This document shows positions 24,481 through 35,333 of a stretch of 64,000 nucleotides of DNA, piece after piece. A model generated the notes under the pieces. It had not been told where the DNA came from. It made no database searches and was given only the letters and a program-made list of their open reading frames with translations. The position numbers were made by a program, and so were the translations under genes. Every line of letters starts with the position of its first letter. Within the stretch, counting starts at the first letter, position 1. This DNA is from DASSUW01 sp963806395 (GTDB lineage: Bacteria; Actinomycetota; Thermoleophilia; Solirubrobacterales; Solirubrobacteraceae). The DNA lies in assembly GCA_963806395.1 (NCBI GenBank), contig CAWDYI010000008.1:186001-250000 (forward strand), given 5' to 3'.

Positions 24481-27400
24481 ATGGATTCTTCGATGAAAAG
24501 CAACACGCCCGTGCCGTCATCGGCCGCGGGCCTTGATCCCAGCGCCGATCAGGTGATGACGGAGGCTGCCGAGGCCACCGAACCGCTCGACGCGATCCTC
24601 CGCCAGATCATTGGCGGCTACTTCGTGCTGACCGATGGGCAGGGATCGGTCTCCAAGTGGTCCGAGCCCGCAGAGCTGCTGTTCGGCCGGCCCGCCGCCG
24701 AGGTGCTCGGCCAGTCGTTCTTCCAGACGCTGATCCAGAGCCCCGCACCCGCCGCCGCCGAGTCATGGCGCGGCTTCCTGGAGACCGGCGAGGCCCCGCA
24801 GGCGCCCGGGCGCGTGGACATCACCGCGCTGCACGCCGAGGGCGCGATGTTCCCGATGGAGACGGTCTTCGTCCCCGTCAAGCTCGATGAGGGCTTCGAC
24901 TTCTCGCTGTTCCTCGAGGATCTCGGCTTCGAGCTCCCGATGAATCTGATGTTGCAGCGCATGCGCTCGCAGCACCCGATCGTCGTGCGCGCCCTGCGCC
25001 AGGCGATGGAGCCCGATCCCCAGCCGTGGGAGGGGTGGCGCACCGCCGGCACGCTCGTCGTCTTCCGCCCGCTCGCGCCGACCCCGTGGGTCGAGGCCGC
25101 GCTGGCCGCTCGCGAGGCCGCGCGCGCCGAGGCCGACGCCGACGTCGAGGACCGCCTGACCAATCTCGACCCCGGCGTCCAGGGCTCGGTCGCAGACCTC
25201 GACGACGCCGCCGCCGTGGTTGCGCGCCTGCTGTCGGCGATGGAGCGGATCGACGAGCTCGAGCGCGTCGCGCTCAGCCTTCCCGGCCAGCTCGAGGAGG
25301 CCCGCCAGGCCGCCGAGCGCCGCGCCGACGCTGCCGAGCGCGAGGCCCAGGCCCTGCGCGCGGAGATCCAGCGCGCGCTCAACGACGGCGCCCCCGGTGC
25401 CGGCGGCGTCGACGAGACCCAGCACTTGGAGCTGCTCGCCCGTCTGGAGCGCCTCGAGCGCGCTCGGATGGACGCCGAGCAGGCCACGCACGACCGCGGC
25501 CGCGCACTCGACGTCGCCGAGGCCGCGCGCGCAGAGCTCGTCGCCCGCCTCGACCGCCTCGAGCTTCAGCGCGCCGAGTCGTCCGCCGCCGCCGATGCCC
25601 GCCTTGCGACCGCCGTCGCCGACGCACAGCGCCGCGCCGAGGAAGCGATCGTCGAAGCCGGCCGCCGCGCCGACGAGGCGCGCGCAGAGGTCGAAGTGCG
25701 CCTGGCCGAGATCGAGAGCGGCCGCTCCACCGCCGGCGACGTCCTGCAGTCCGATCTGGTCGTGCAGCTCGAGCAGGTCCGCGCCGAGCACGAGGAAGCC
25801 GCGCAGACCGCTCGTGCCGAGCTCGCCGAGACACTCGAGCGGCTCGAGCGCGATCGCACCCGTGAGGCCGAGGCGGCTCGCGCGGAGCTCGCCGCCGCGC
25901 TCCAGCGCGTCGAGCACGTGCAGCGCGAGGCCGACGCCCTGCGCGAGCAGCTCGCGGCGGTCACGGTCGAGCGCGCCGAGGCCGGCGAGGATCGCCGGCG
26001 CCTGGACGAGCTGGCCCGCGACGCCGAGGCGTCCCGCACCCGCCTGGAATCGATGCGCAACGAGCTTGCGCCGCTGCGCGAAGGCGCCGAGGCGCTCGAG
26101 ACGCTGCGCGCCGAGGTCGCCACGCTGCGCGAGGATCAGTCCGCCCCGGACGAGCTTCGCGCCCTGCACGAGCGGATCGACGCTCTCCACGCGGCTGACG
26201 CCGAGAACGAGGCCGGGTCGGCCGAGCTTGACGCACTGCGTACCGAGCTGGACGCGCTGCGCGAGGACGCCGCACGCCTGTCCGGTCTGCAGTCCGACGT
26301 CGAGCGTCTGTCCGGCCTGCAGTCGGACGTCGCACGCCTGTCCGGCCTGCACACGGACGTCGCCGCTCTGCGCGCCGGCGCCACCGAGGTCGAGGCGCTG
26401 CGGTCCGACCTCGAGTCGATGCGCGAGAGCGCCGCCGACCCCGCGACGCTCGACGCGCTCCAGCGCGAGCACACCGAGGCCGTCGCAGGGCTCGAGCAGC
26501 TGCGCCGCCAGCAGGAAGAGGTCCAGGCCTGGCTCGAGGAGGCCCGCACCGAGCGCGACGAGTTCCGCGCCGCCGAGGAACGCACCAGCTCGCAGGTCAT
26601 CGAGCTCCGGCGCGTGCTCGAGCACCGCGATTCGAACCCGTCGATCCCGGTCGACCAGGTGGTCGAGCGCCACGTCGTCGAGGCGATGGGCGGCGAGGTC
26701 GAGACACTCCGGAATGCCGAGAAGGCGCTGCGGACCCGGCTGGCCGACCTGGTCACGGCCGGCGAGGCCGCCACCCACCGGATCGACGAGCTGACCGCCG
26801 AGGGCGACGCCGTCGCCCGGCGCGTCGAGGAGGTCGTGGAGACCACGGCCGCCCGCCTCGACGAGCTCGCAACCGCAGCCGACACCGCCGCCATGGCCGC
26901 CGCCGAGGCGCGGTCCGAGGCGCTGCACGCGCTCGAAGCGACCGAGCGGCTCGGCGAGATCGACGCGCTCTCCACCCGTCTGAACGAGCTCGCCGCCGGC
27001 CGCGAGGCCGCCGACGCCCGGATCGAAGAGACCGCCGCGCAAGCGGCTGCCGCCGCCGAGGGCGTCGCCGAGGCCCGCGAGAACGGTGCCGCGGTGCGGG
27101 AGCTCGAGGAGCGCCTCAACGAGGTCGACCGCGGCGCCGGCGCCGTGCTGTCGGACGTCCGCGAGCTGCGCGAGCGCCAGGACGAGCTTGCCACCGTCGT
27201 CAACGCGGCCCAGGAGGCCGTCGCGGGCAGTCGCGGCGACGCCGAGGAGCTGCGCGCGACCGTCGCGCGCGTCACCGGCGAGGTCGAGGCCGCGCGCTCG
27301 CAGGTCGAGCACGCCCGCACCGAGGCACTCGGCGCGCGCGAGCAGGCCGCCGCCGCAGGCGAAGCCGCCAGTGCCGCCCGCGAGGACGCCGGCCACGCCC

Positions 27401-28530
27401 GCGCGGAGGCCGGCGCGCTGCGCCGCGACCTCGACGCCGGCGAGGAGCAGTTCTCCGCCCTCGGCGCCGAGCTCGAACGCGCGGCGAACGCCGTCGCAGA
27501 GGCCGCCGAGGCCGCCGAGACCGCCAAGTCGGACGCCGCCAACGCCCGTACCGCGAGCGAGCGCACCGCCGCGCGGCTCGCCGAGCTCGAGGCCAAGTCC
27601 GAAGCTCTGCGCACCGAGACGACCGCGAGCCGCGAGCGCCTCGAGGCGGTCGGCGAGCGTGTCGAGCGGCTGGGGATCGAAGTCGTCGAGGCCGGCCAGA
27701 GCGCCGGCGCGGCGGTCGAGGCCCAGGGCGCCGAGTTGCGCGGTGACCTCGCGGAGGCCCGCAGGGTCGCCGAGGAGGCGCGCGAGGCCGCCGGCACGAT
27801 GCGCGCCGAGATCGATGCCGTGCGCGAGCAGTCCGAGAGCGTGCGCGACGACGCCGCCGCCGCCCGCACGGCCGCCGAGTCCGGCGAACGCCGCGTCGAG
27901 GCGATGCAGGCCGAGCTGACCTACGCGCTGAAGACGCTCGAAGAGGTCAAGGCCGGGCTCACGTCCGCCGGCCAGGCCGCCGTGATCGCACGCCGTGAGG
28001 CCGAGCAGGCCAAGCGCGCGGCACAGACCGCCGGCGACGGCAACTCCGGCGTCCACGAGGTCTTCCAGCAGCTGCTCGCCGCCGCTCGCGGCGGTGGCCC
28101 GCTCGCCGGCGACGGCTCGAAGCTGGGCCGTCCGAGCACGCCGGCGTCGGATCTGCGCCGCAAGGCGGAGGTCGTCGCTCGCGAGGCCCGCCACGGGTTC
28201 GACGACGTCGCCCAGCCGCTCGCGATCCTCGGCCTCGACGGACGGTTCCGCGAGCTCAACCCCGCGTTTGCAAGACTGGTGGGGTACCAGGAGACCGCGT
28301 TTGCGAAGGCCGCCTGGCCGTCGCCGCATGACCGCGCCGGGTACACGCAGTCACAGGACCAGCTGCGCCAGCTTGCATCAGGGGAGATCGATTCGGTGGC
28401 CGTTCAGAGCACGTACATGCATGGCCAGGGCCTGATGGTCCCGGTCGTCGGCACCCTCAAGGTTGTCCCGGGTGAGGACGGCCTGCCGGTCCACCTGTTG
28501 CTGGAGGCGGAGGAGCGGCACACCGCCTGA
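24481..28530 (+). CDS. Giant PAS / coiled-coil / PAS protein
   Basis: 1349 residues between ruvX and mltG. Residues ~34-140 are a PAS-like domain (GGYFVLTDGQGSVSKWSEPA, ELLFGRPAAEVLG). Residues ~200-1190 are almost wholly Ala/Glu/Arg/Leu heptad-like helix, a predicted coiled coil that could exceed 100 nm. Residues ~1238-1345 are a second PAS (QPLAILGLDGRFRELNPAF, ARLVGYQETAF). There is no signal peptide, membrane helix, kinase, cyclase or HTH. Residues ~599-628 are three tandem decapeptides. ATG 24481 has an AAGGAG ribosome site. It overlaps mltG by one base (TGATG). It could be a cytoplasmic scaffold or polar organiser that senses a ligand at both ends; it is tied by operon to wall synthesis and pilus motors. 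Function unknown. Confidence 0.85.
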   Translation: MDSSMKSNTPVPSSAAGLDPSADQVMTEAAEATEPLDAILRQIIGGYFVLTDGQGSVSKWSEPAELLFGRPAAEVLGQSFFQTLIQSPAPAAAESWRGFLETGEAPQAPGRVDITALHAEGAMFPMETVFVPVKLDEGFDFSLFLEDLGFELPMNLMLQRMRSQHPIVVRALRQAMEPDPQPWEGWRTAGTLVVFRPLAPTPWVEAALAAREAARAEADADVEDRLTNLDPGVQGSVADLDDAAAVVARLLSAMERIDELERVALSLPGQLEEARQAAERRADAAEREAQALRAEIQRALNDGAPGAGGVDETQHLELLARLERLERARMDAEQATHDRGRALDVAEAARAELVARLDRLELQRAESSAAADARLATAVADAQRRAEEAIVEAGRRADEARAEVEVRLAEIESGRSTAGDVLQSDLVVQLEQVRAEHEEAAQTARAELAETLERLERDRTREAEAARAELAAALQRVEHVQREADALREQLAAVTVERAEAGEDRRRLDELARDAEASRTRLESMRNELAPLREGAEALETLRAEVATLREDQSAPDELRALHERIDALHAADAENEAGSAELDALRTELDALREDAARLSGLQSDVERLSGLQSDVARLSGLHTDVAALRAGATEVEALRSDLESMRESAADPATLDALQREHTEAVAGLEQLRRQQEEVQAWLEEARTERDEFRAAEERTSSQVIELRRVLEHRDSNPSIPVDQVVERHVVEAMGGEVETLRNAEKALRTRLADLVTAGEAATHRIDELTAEGDAVARRVEEVVETTAARLDELATAADTAAMAAAEARSEALHALEATERLGEIDALSTRLNELAAGREAADARIEETAAQAAAAAEGVAEARENGAAVRELEERLNEVDRGAGAVLSDVRELRERQDELATVVNAAQEAVAGSRGDAEELRATVARVTGEVEAARSQVEHARTEALGAREQAAAAGEAASAAREDAGHARAEAGALRRDLDAGEEQFSALGAELERAANAVAEAAEAAETAKSDAANARTASERTAARLAELEAKSEALRTETTASRERLEAVGERVERLGIEVVEAGQSAGAAVEAQGAELRGDLAEARRVAEEAREAAGTMRAEIDAVREQSESVRDDAAAARTAAESGERRVEAMQAELTYALKTLEEVKAGLTSAGQAAVIARREAEQAKRAAQTAGDGNSGVHEVFQQLLAAARGGGPLAGDGSKLGRPSTPASDLRRKAEVVAREARHGFDDVAQPLAILGLDGRFRELNPAFARLVGYQETAFAKAAWPSPHDRAGYTQSQDQLRQLASGEIDSVAVQSTYMHGQGLMVPVVGTLKVVPGEDGLPVHLLLEAEERHTA
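26275..26364 (+). repeat. 30-bp tandem repeat, three units
   Basis: Three in-frame copies (26275-26304, 26305-26334, 26335-26364) encode RLSGLQSDVE, RLSGLQSDVA and RLSGLHTDVA. The ten-residue period breaks the seven-residue coiled-coil phase and may act as a hinge or reflect recent duplication. Confidence 0.85.
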
Positions 28531-29858
28531 TGCCGTTCAGCGGGAGGGGAGACTCGTCTGAGAGGACCGCGGAGGACCGGGCACGCGCCGCCGCGGAACG
28601 CGCGGCTCGCCGCTCGCAGCCCGCGCCACCGCCGGAGGTGTTCGAGGACGCGCTGCCGCCCGACCTGCCGGAGGTGCCAGAGCCACCGCGGGAGCCACCA
28701 CGGGAGCCGGAGCCGGAGCGGGAACCGGAGCCTGCCCTCACAATGACCGCGGTGCAGGAACGCCCGCCACCCCCGCCGCCCCGCCGCGTCCCGACGCGTC
28801 CGCGCCCGACGCGCACCGGCGCACCGCGCGGCCACTGGCGCCGCCGGATCGGCGCCGTCCTGGCGCTGGCCGCGATCGGGCTCGCGCTGTACGCCATCAA
28901 CGCCACCTTCCAGCCGTTCCACGGAACCGGCACCGGCAGCACGACCGTGAGGATCCCCGAGGGCGTCGACGCCGGGGAGATCGGCGACATCCTCGCGGCC
29001 CGCGGAGTCGTTTCCAGCGGGCGCTTCTTCGAGCTGAACGCGACGCTCACAGGCCGCCGTGGCGGCCTGCGCCCGGGCAACTACACGCTGCTGCGCGACA
29101 TGAGCAACGGCGACGCGATCGCCGCGCTCACCAAGGGCCCGAAGGTGCGCGTGGTGCCGACCGTCAACATCACGGTCCCCGAGGGCCTCTCGATCCGCGA
29201 GGCCGCGCCGCAGATCGACAAGGGCCCGCTCGAGGGCCGCTACATGAAGGCGGCCGGCGACCGCAGCGTGCTGCGCCGCGTGCGCAGGCTCGGGGCCCCG
29301 AGAGGCGTCGACACGGCGGAGGGCTTCATGTTCCCGGCGACGTACACGCTGGTCGACGGGAGCCCGGTGCGCGACCTCGTCAGCAAGCAGCTCAAAGCGT
29401 TCCGCGACAACTTCGGCAGCGTGAACCTGTCGTACGCCAAGCGCCGGCAGCTCACGCGCTACGACGTGCTCATCATCGCCTCGCTGATCGAGCGCGAGGC
29501 GCAGCTCGACAAGGAGCGGCCGCTGATCGCGTCGGTGATCTACAACCGGCTGCGGGACGGCATCCCGCTGGGGATCGACGCCACGATCCGCTACGAGACA
29601 CGCAACTGGCAGCGGCCGATCCGCCAGTCCGAGCTGAACGCCGACACGCCCTACAACACGCGGCTGCGGCGCGATCTGCCGCCGACGCCGATCGGCAACC
29701 CGGGCCTGAAGTCGATCAAGGCCGCCGCGCGGCCGGCCAAGACGGACTACCTGTTCTTCGTGCGCAAGCCCGGCAAGACCGGCGAGCACGCGTTCTCGTC
29801 GACGAACGCCCAGTTCGAGCGCGACAACGCGCGCTACCAGGCATCGCGCGAGCCCTAG
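28530..29858 (+). CDS. mltG: Endolytic murein transglycosylase MltG
   Basis: Cuts nascent peptidoglycan glycan strands in the periplasmic/outer-membrane-side space; anchored in the cytoplasmic membrane. 442 residues. The N-terminal ~100 residues are Pro/Glu/Arg-rich and cytoplasmic. A single membrane helix follows (~108-125, IGAVLALAAIGLALYAINA), then a LysM-like part and the YceG catalytic domain. Catalytic Glu is in LIIASLIEREAQ; other signatures are LGIDATIRY, YNTRLRRDLPPTPIGNPGL and TDYLFFV. The Pro-rich tail is longer than in most homologues and could bind the upstream coiled-coil protein. Starts within TGATG. Confidence 0.93.
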   Translation: MPFSGRGDSSERTAEDRARAAAERAARRSQPAPPPEVFEDALPPDLPEVPEPPREPPREPEPEREPEPALTMTAVQERPPPPPPRRVPTRPRPTRTGAPRGHWRRRIGAVLALAAIGLALYAINATFQPFHGTGTGSTTVRIPEGVDAGEIGDILAARGVVSSGRFFELNATLTGRRGGLRPGNYTLLRDMSNGDAIAALTKGPKVRVVPTVNITVPEGLSIREAAPQIDKGPLEGRYMKAAGDRSVLRRVRRLGAPRGVDTAEGFMFPATYTLVDGSPVRDLVSKQLKAFRDNFGSVNLSYAKRRQLTRYDVLIIASLIEREAQLDKERPLIASVIYNRLRDGIPLGIDATIRYETRNWQRPIRQSELNADTPYNTRLRRDLPPTPIGNPGLKSIKAAARPAKTDYLFFVRKPGKTGEHAFSSTNAQFERDNARYQASREP

Positions 29859-29902
29859 TGGGCCCGTCCGCGACCCGCCGAACTTCCGTTCGGACCCACT
29901 AG
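29855..29902 (+). promoter_or_regulatory. Nested hairpin spanning the mltG stop and aroE start
   Basis: Outer stem CTAGTGGG (29855-29862) pairs with CCCACTAG (29895-29902). Inside it is CGAAC-TTCC-GTTCG (29879-29892). The left arm contains the mltG stop TAG, and the TTG start of aroE follows the right arm directly. It could attenuate transcription or hide the aroE start, partly uncoupling aroE and the pil genes from mltG. Confidence 0.6.
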
Positions 29903-30696
29903 TTGACCTTCCTCGGCGTCTGCGGCTGGCCGGTGGCGCACTCGCGGTCGCCGCAGATGCACAACGCCGCGCTGGCGGCCGCCGGCCTCGCCGGCTGGCG
30001 CTACCTGCGGCTGCCGCTGCCGCCGGACCTGTTCGACGAGGCGGTGCGGGCGCTGCCGGCTGCCGGCTTCCGCGGCGTGAACGTGACGATCCCGCACAAG
30101 CGCGCGGCGCTGGCGGTCGCGGATCGCGCGTCCGAGGCGGCGCGTGCGATCGGCGCCGCGAACACGATCACGTTCGAGGACGGCGCGATCGTGGCCGACA
30201 ACACGGACGCTCCGGGCCTGCTCGCGGCGCTGCCGGAGCCCCCGCGCGGCCGCACCGCGCTGGTGCTCGGCGCGGGAGGGGCCGGTCGCGCCGCGGCGTG
30301 GGCGCTCACGACCGCCGGCGCGGACGTGGCGATCTGGAATCGCACCGCCGAGCGGGCGCGCGCGCTTGCCGCCGAACTCGGCGCGCGGGCGGTGGAGGTC
30401 GCCGAACCCGCCCAGATCATCGTGAATTGCACGTCTGTCGGCCTTCACGACCCCGCTGCCACGTTCAAGGCGCTCCCGCTCCAGGCCGATGACTTGAGTG
30501 CCGGAAGCCTGGTGGTTGACATGGTCTACCGGGCCGGAAGTACGCAACTCCTCGAAGCAGCACGAAGCCGGGGGGCCCGCGTGGTTGACGGTCTGGAGAT
30601 CCTCGTCGCTCAGGGTGCTGCGTCGTTCGAGCGCTGGACCGGTCTGGAGGCCCCTCGTGAGGCGATGCGAGCGGCCGCCGCCACGATCGCCATTAC

Positions 30697-30700
<4 letters not shown>
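29903..30700 (+). CDS. aroE: Shikimate dehydrogenase
   Basis: Reduces 3-dehydroshikimate with NADPH in the aromatic amino acid pathway. 265 residues. Substrate-binding part: GVCGWPVAHSRSPQMHNAA (catalytic-site Ser/Ser), VNVTIPHKRAAL (catalytic Lys), GAANTI, and NTDAPG (catalytic Asp). Rossmann part: LVLGAGGAGRAAAWALT and WNRTAERA (NADPH). The TTG start at 29903 has no ribosome site and sits at the base of a hairpin. Its stop overlaps the pilB ATG (ATGA). Confidence 0.93.
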
Positions 30701-32514
<1,814 letters not shown>

Positions 32515-32519
32515 GTAAC

Positions 32520-32620
32520 TAAGGCGCTCGTGCGAGCTTGCGAGTGCGAGAAAGCCGCACCCGGTCTTGATCGGGTCCTGACCCCTATAGGACCCTGCGT
32601 CGCCTGCCGATGAAGTTCTC
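32520..32620 (+). promoter_or_regulatory. Structured 101-nt leader before pilT
   Basis: The only gap over 10 nt between pilB and pilC. It contains GCTCG-TG-CGAGC (near 32525-32536) and GGGTCCT (32573-32579) pairing with AGGACCC (32589-32595). Neither has a T-run, and GTG 32621 lacks a clear ribosome site. It may be an RNA processing or translation-control site giving PilT its own level. It does not fit a known riboswitch consensus that I can recall. Confidence 0.45.
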
Positions 32621-33727
32621 GTGAGCCTGGACTTCTCAGAGATCCTCCTCGCGGTCGTCAAGAACAAGGCGTCCGACTTGCATATCACCGCCGGCGCTCC
32701 GCCGATGCTCCGTATCAGGGGCTCGCTCGTGCCGATGGAAGACATGCCGTTGCTGACACCGACCGACACGCGAGAGATCGTTTACGCGATCCTCAATAAT
32801 TCGCAGCGCCAGCGTCTTGAGACGGACTGGCAGCTCGACTTCGCCTACTCGATCCCGGGCGTTGGCCGCTACCGCGTCAACACGTACTTCCAGCGTGGGA
32901 CCCTCGGTGCCGCGTTCCGCCTGATCCCGACCGAGACCGTGCCGATCGAGAAGCTCGGTCTGCCGGCGGTTGTCCGCAGCTTCGCCAAGAAGCCGCGCGG
33001 CATCGTCCTCGTCACCGGGCCGACCGGCTCGGGCAAGTCGACTTCGCTCGCCTCGCTGATCAACGAGATCAACGAGACGCGCGACGAGCACATCATGACG
33101 ATCGAGGACCCGATCGAGTTCCTGCACACGCACAAGCGCTGCATCGTCAACCAGCGCGAGGTCGGGGCCGACGCCGCGTCCTTCTCACTGGCCCTGAAGG
33201 CCGCGCTGCGCCAGGACCCGGACGTGATCCTCGTCGGCGAGATGCGCGACATGGAGACGATCGGCACCGCGCTGACCGCGGCCGAGACCGGCCACCTCGT
33301 GTTCGCGACGCTCCATACCCAGGACGCGCCGCAGACGGTCGACCGCATCATCGACGTCTTCCCGCCCTCCCAGCAGGGCCAGGTTCGCGCGCAGCTTGCG
33401 ATCGGCCTGCAGGGCATCGTCACCCAGACGCTTCTGCCGACCGCGGACGGACTCGGCCGCTGTGTCGCGGCCGAGGTGCTCGTGCCCACACCGGGCGTGC
33501 GCAACCTGATCCGCGAGGGCAAGACCCACCAGATCTACTCACTCATCCAGACGGGCGGGCAGTACGGCATGCAGACGATGGACGCCTCGCTCGCCGGCCT
33601 GGTCCGCGAGGGCAAGATCACGATGGCGCTCGCCGAGACCCGGTCCTCCGAGCCTGCGGAGCTCCGCAAGCTGGTGCAGTCGTCCGGCCTGACCCACCTC
33701 ACCGATCAGGAAGCCGAGGCGGCCTGA
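32621..33727 (+). CDS. pilT: Pilus retraction ATPase PilT
   Basis: Hexameric ATPase that depolymerises type IV pili. 368 residues. N-terminal domain with ASDLHITAGAPPMLRIRGSLV; Walker A GPTGSGKSTSLASLI (~132-140); Asp box TIEDPIEFLH; Walker B LRQDPDVILVGEMRDMETIG; His box GHLVFATLHTQDA. The C-terminal AIRNLIREGKTHQI-type helix (GVRNLIREGKTHQIYSLIQTG) is diagnostic of PilT rather than PilB. GTG start. It overlaps pilC by one base (TGATG). Confidence 0.95.
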   Translation: MSLDFSEILLAVVKNKASDLHITAGAPPMLRIRGSLVPMEDMPLLTPTDTREIVYAILNNSQRQRLETDWQLDFAYSIPGVGRYRVNTYFQRGTLGAAFRLIPTETVPIEKLGLPAVVRSFAKKPRGIVLVTGPTGSGKSTSLASLINEINETRDEHIMTIEDPIEFLHTHKRCIVNQREVGADAASFSLALKAALRQDPDVILVGEMRDMETIGTALTAAETGHLVFATLHTQDAPQTVDRIIDVFPPSQQGQVRAQLAIGLQGIVTQTLLPTADGLGRCVAAEVLVPTPGVRNLIREGKTHQIYSLIQTGGQYGMQTMDASLAGLVREGKITMALAETRSSEPAELRKLVQSSGLTHLTDQEAEAA

Positions 33728-34944
33728 TGGCTTCTGCAGCGACCTTCACGTACAAGGCGGTTGACGCCTCCGGCATCCCGTCGGCGGGGGAGATCGTCGG
33801 CGCGACGAAGGACGCGGTCGTCCTCGAGCTGAAGACCCGTGGCCTGACGGTCATGGATCTGAAGGAGAAGAAGACCGGCTTCAGCATGGAGATCAACCTG
33901 GTCAAGCGGGTGAAGGCGGCCGAGCTGACCATCATGACGCGCCAGCTGGCGACCATGATCTCCTCGGGCATGACGCTCCTGCGCACGTTCTACGTGCTCG
34001 AGGAGCAGATCGAGAACAAGCTCCTGCGCGAGACGATCGGCATGGTCCGCGAGGACATCGAGGCCGGCATCTCGTTCTCGGAGGCGCTCGCCAAGCACCC
34101 GAAGATCTTCAGCCCGCTGTACGTCGCCATGGTCAAGGCCGGCGAGGCGGGCGGCGTGCTCGAGGAGTCGCTCGAGCGTGTCTCCGACCAGCTCGAGAAG
34201 GACGACTCGCTGCGCCGCCAGGTCAAGTCGGCGATGGCCTACCCGGCCGTCGTGATGGGCTTCGCCCTGATGGTGCTGGTCGGCCTGATCGCCTTCATCG
34301 TCCCGGTGTTCGTGAGCGTGTTCGACGACTTCGGCGGCGAGCTGCCGGCGATCACGAAGTTCACGGTCGCGCTGTCCGACGCGGTCACGCACCACTGGTA
34401 CATCCTGATCGCCATCGCCGTCGGTGGCTTCGTCGGCTTCAAGAAGTGGCGCAAGTCCGCGTGGGGCCGCCCGCAGTGGGATCGCATCCGCCTGCGCGTG
34501 CCCTTCAAGATCGGCGCGACGGTCCAGAAGATCTCGCTCGCCCGCTGGTCACGAACCTTCTCCGCGCTCTACTCGGCCGGCGTGCCGATCATGCAGGCGA
34601 TCGAGGTCACCGGCAAGACGGCGGGCAACGCCGCGGTCGAGGACGCGATGGACGCGGTCATCGAGTCGGTCAAGTCCGGCGGCTCGATCGCAGCGCCGCT
34701 GAAGAACGCCCCGGTCTTCCCCGCGATGGTCGCCCAGATGATCGCCGTGGGCGAGGAGACGGGCAACCTCGACGTCATGCTGACCAAGGTCGCGGACTTC
34801 TACGAGGACGAGGTGGCCGCGGCCATCAAGGCCCTCACGTCGATCCTCGAGCCGGTCATGATCGTCCTCGTCGGCGGCATCGTCGGCTTCATCGTCGTCG
34901 CGATGTACATGCCGATGTTCAAGGTCTACGACGCGATCAAGTAG
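33727..34944 (+). CDS. pilC: Type IV pilus inner-membrane platform protein PilC (GspF family)
   Basis: Platform linking the motor ATPases to the growing pilus. 405 residues with two GspF domains (cores ~70-190 and ~275-390) and three membrane helices (~170-195 YPAVVMGFALMVLVGLIAFIVPV, ~215-235, and C-terminal ~375-400 ILEPVMIVLVGGIVGFIVVAMYMPMF). Signatures: FTRQLATMIS-like TIMTRQLATMISSGM, and GNLDVMLTKVADFYEDEV. Last gene of the operon; a strong terminator follows 33 nt later. No pilin gene is nearby. Confidence 0.94.
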   Translation: MASAATFTYKAVDASGIPSAGEIVGATKDAVVLELKTRGLTVMDLKEKKTGFSMEINLVKRVKAAELTIMTRQLATMISSGMTLLRTFYVLEEQIENKLLRETIGMVREDIEAGISFSEALAKHPKIFSPLYVAMVKAGEAGGVLEESLERVSDQLEKDDSLRRQVKSAMAYPAVVMGFALMVLVGLIAFIVPVFVSVFDDFGGELPAITKFTVALSDAVTHHWYILIAIAVGGFVGFKKWRKSAWGRPQWDRIRLRVPFKIGATVQKISLARWSRTFSALYSAGVPIMQAIEVTGKTAGNAAVEDAMDAVIESVKSGGSIAAPLKNAPVFPAMVAQMIAVGEETGNLDVMLTKVADFYEDEVAAAIKALTSILEPVMIVLVGGIVGFIVVAMYMPMFKVYDAIK

Positions 34945-34976
34945 TCGGTCCCCGCGAGTTTCCGGGCAGGGTTTGC

Positions 34977-35000
34977 GAAGGCCGCCTCCGGGCGGCCTTC
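34977..35000 (+). terminator. Rho-independent-type terminator after pilC
   Basis: Perfect 10-bp stem GAAGGCCGCC / GGCGGCCTTC with loop TCCG, followed by GTCGTTGT. It ends the alaS-pilC operon. The same hairpin begins repeat copies A and B, so the terminator seems to be a module of the repeat. Confidence 0.85.
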
Positions 35001-35168
35001 GTCGTTGTGCGGGGCGTTGCTGGGGTCGGCCCGTCGTCGGGCCTCCCGGCGCAGCGCTCGCAAGCTCGCGCTTGAGCGCGCCGGGAAGCCCGCCGCGGGC
35101 CGCCCAGCCCGACGACCACCGCCCCGGCGTGTTCTCTGTGATCGGCCTACGATCGCTGCGCCTCCGGC
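34977..35168 (+). repeat. Dispersed intergenic repeat, copy A (internally deleted)
   Basis: Starts with the terminator hairpin, then CTGGGGTCGGCCCGTCGTCG, a GC hairpin module (CCGGCGCAGCGCTCGCAAGC...) and a CCCGACGACCACC...GGCGTGTTCTC core. It then jumps directly to the family's 3' end (CGATCGCTGCGCCTCCGGC), lacking the second-half module. The rest of the 389-bp gap up to 35333 holds nothing I recognise. Confidence 0.75.
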
Positions 35169-35333
35169 CCACGCCGGGCTCGCGCTCCGTTCATGCCGGC
35201 GGTCGCCCATCCCTTCGCTCCGCTCTGTTCGTGGGTCGCGTTGCGGGGAGCGACCAGCATCGCGCGGCACGGCCGCGTGACCGGCATCGCGGTGATCGTT
35301 GTGAGACAGACCTCGACCCAGTAGGAGCATCGG

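Noticed and set aside
24763..28329. Long open frame antisense to the coiled-coil gene (over 1100 codons)
   Set aside because: A side effect of high-GC third-position bias and repetitive Ala/Glu/Arg codons; composition is Leu/Gly/Ala-skewed with no domains.
32520..32620. Possible c-di-GMP-I riboswitch before pilT
   Set aside because: The GCAAAGCC-like and GGGCAAACC-like core elements are not both present, and the hairpins do not line up with the consensus.
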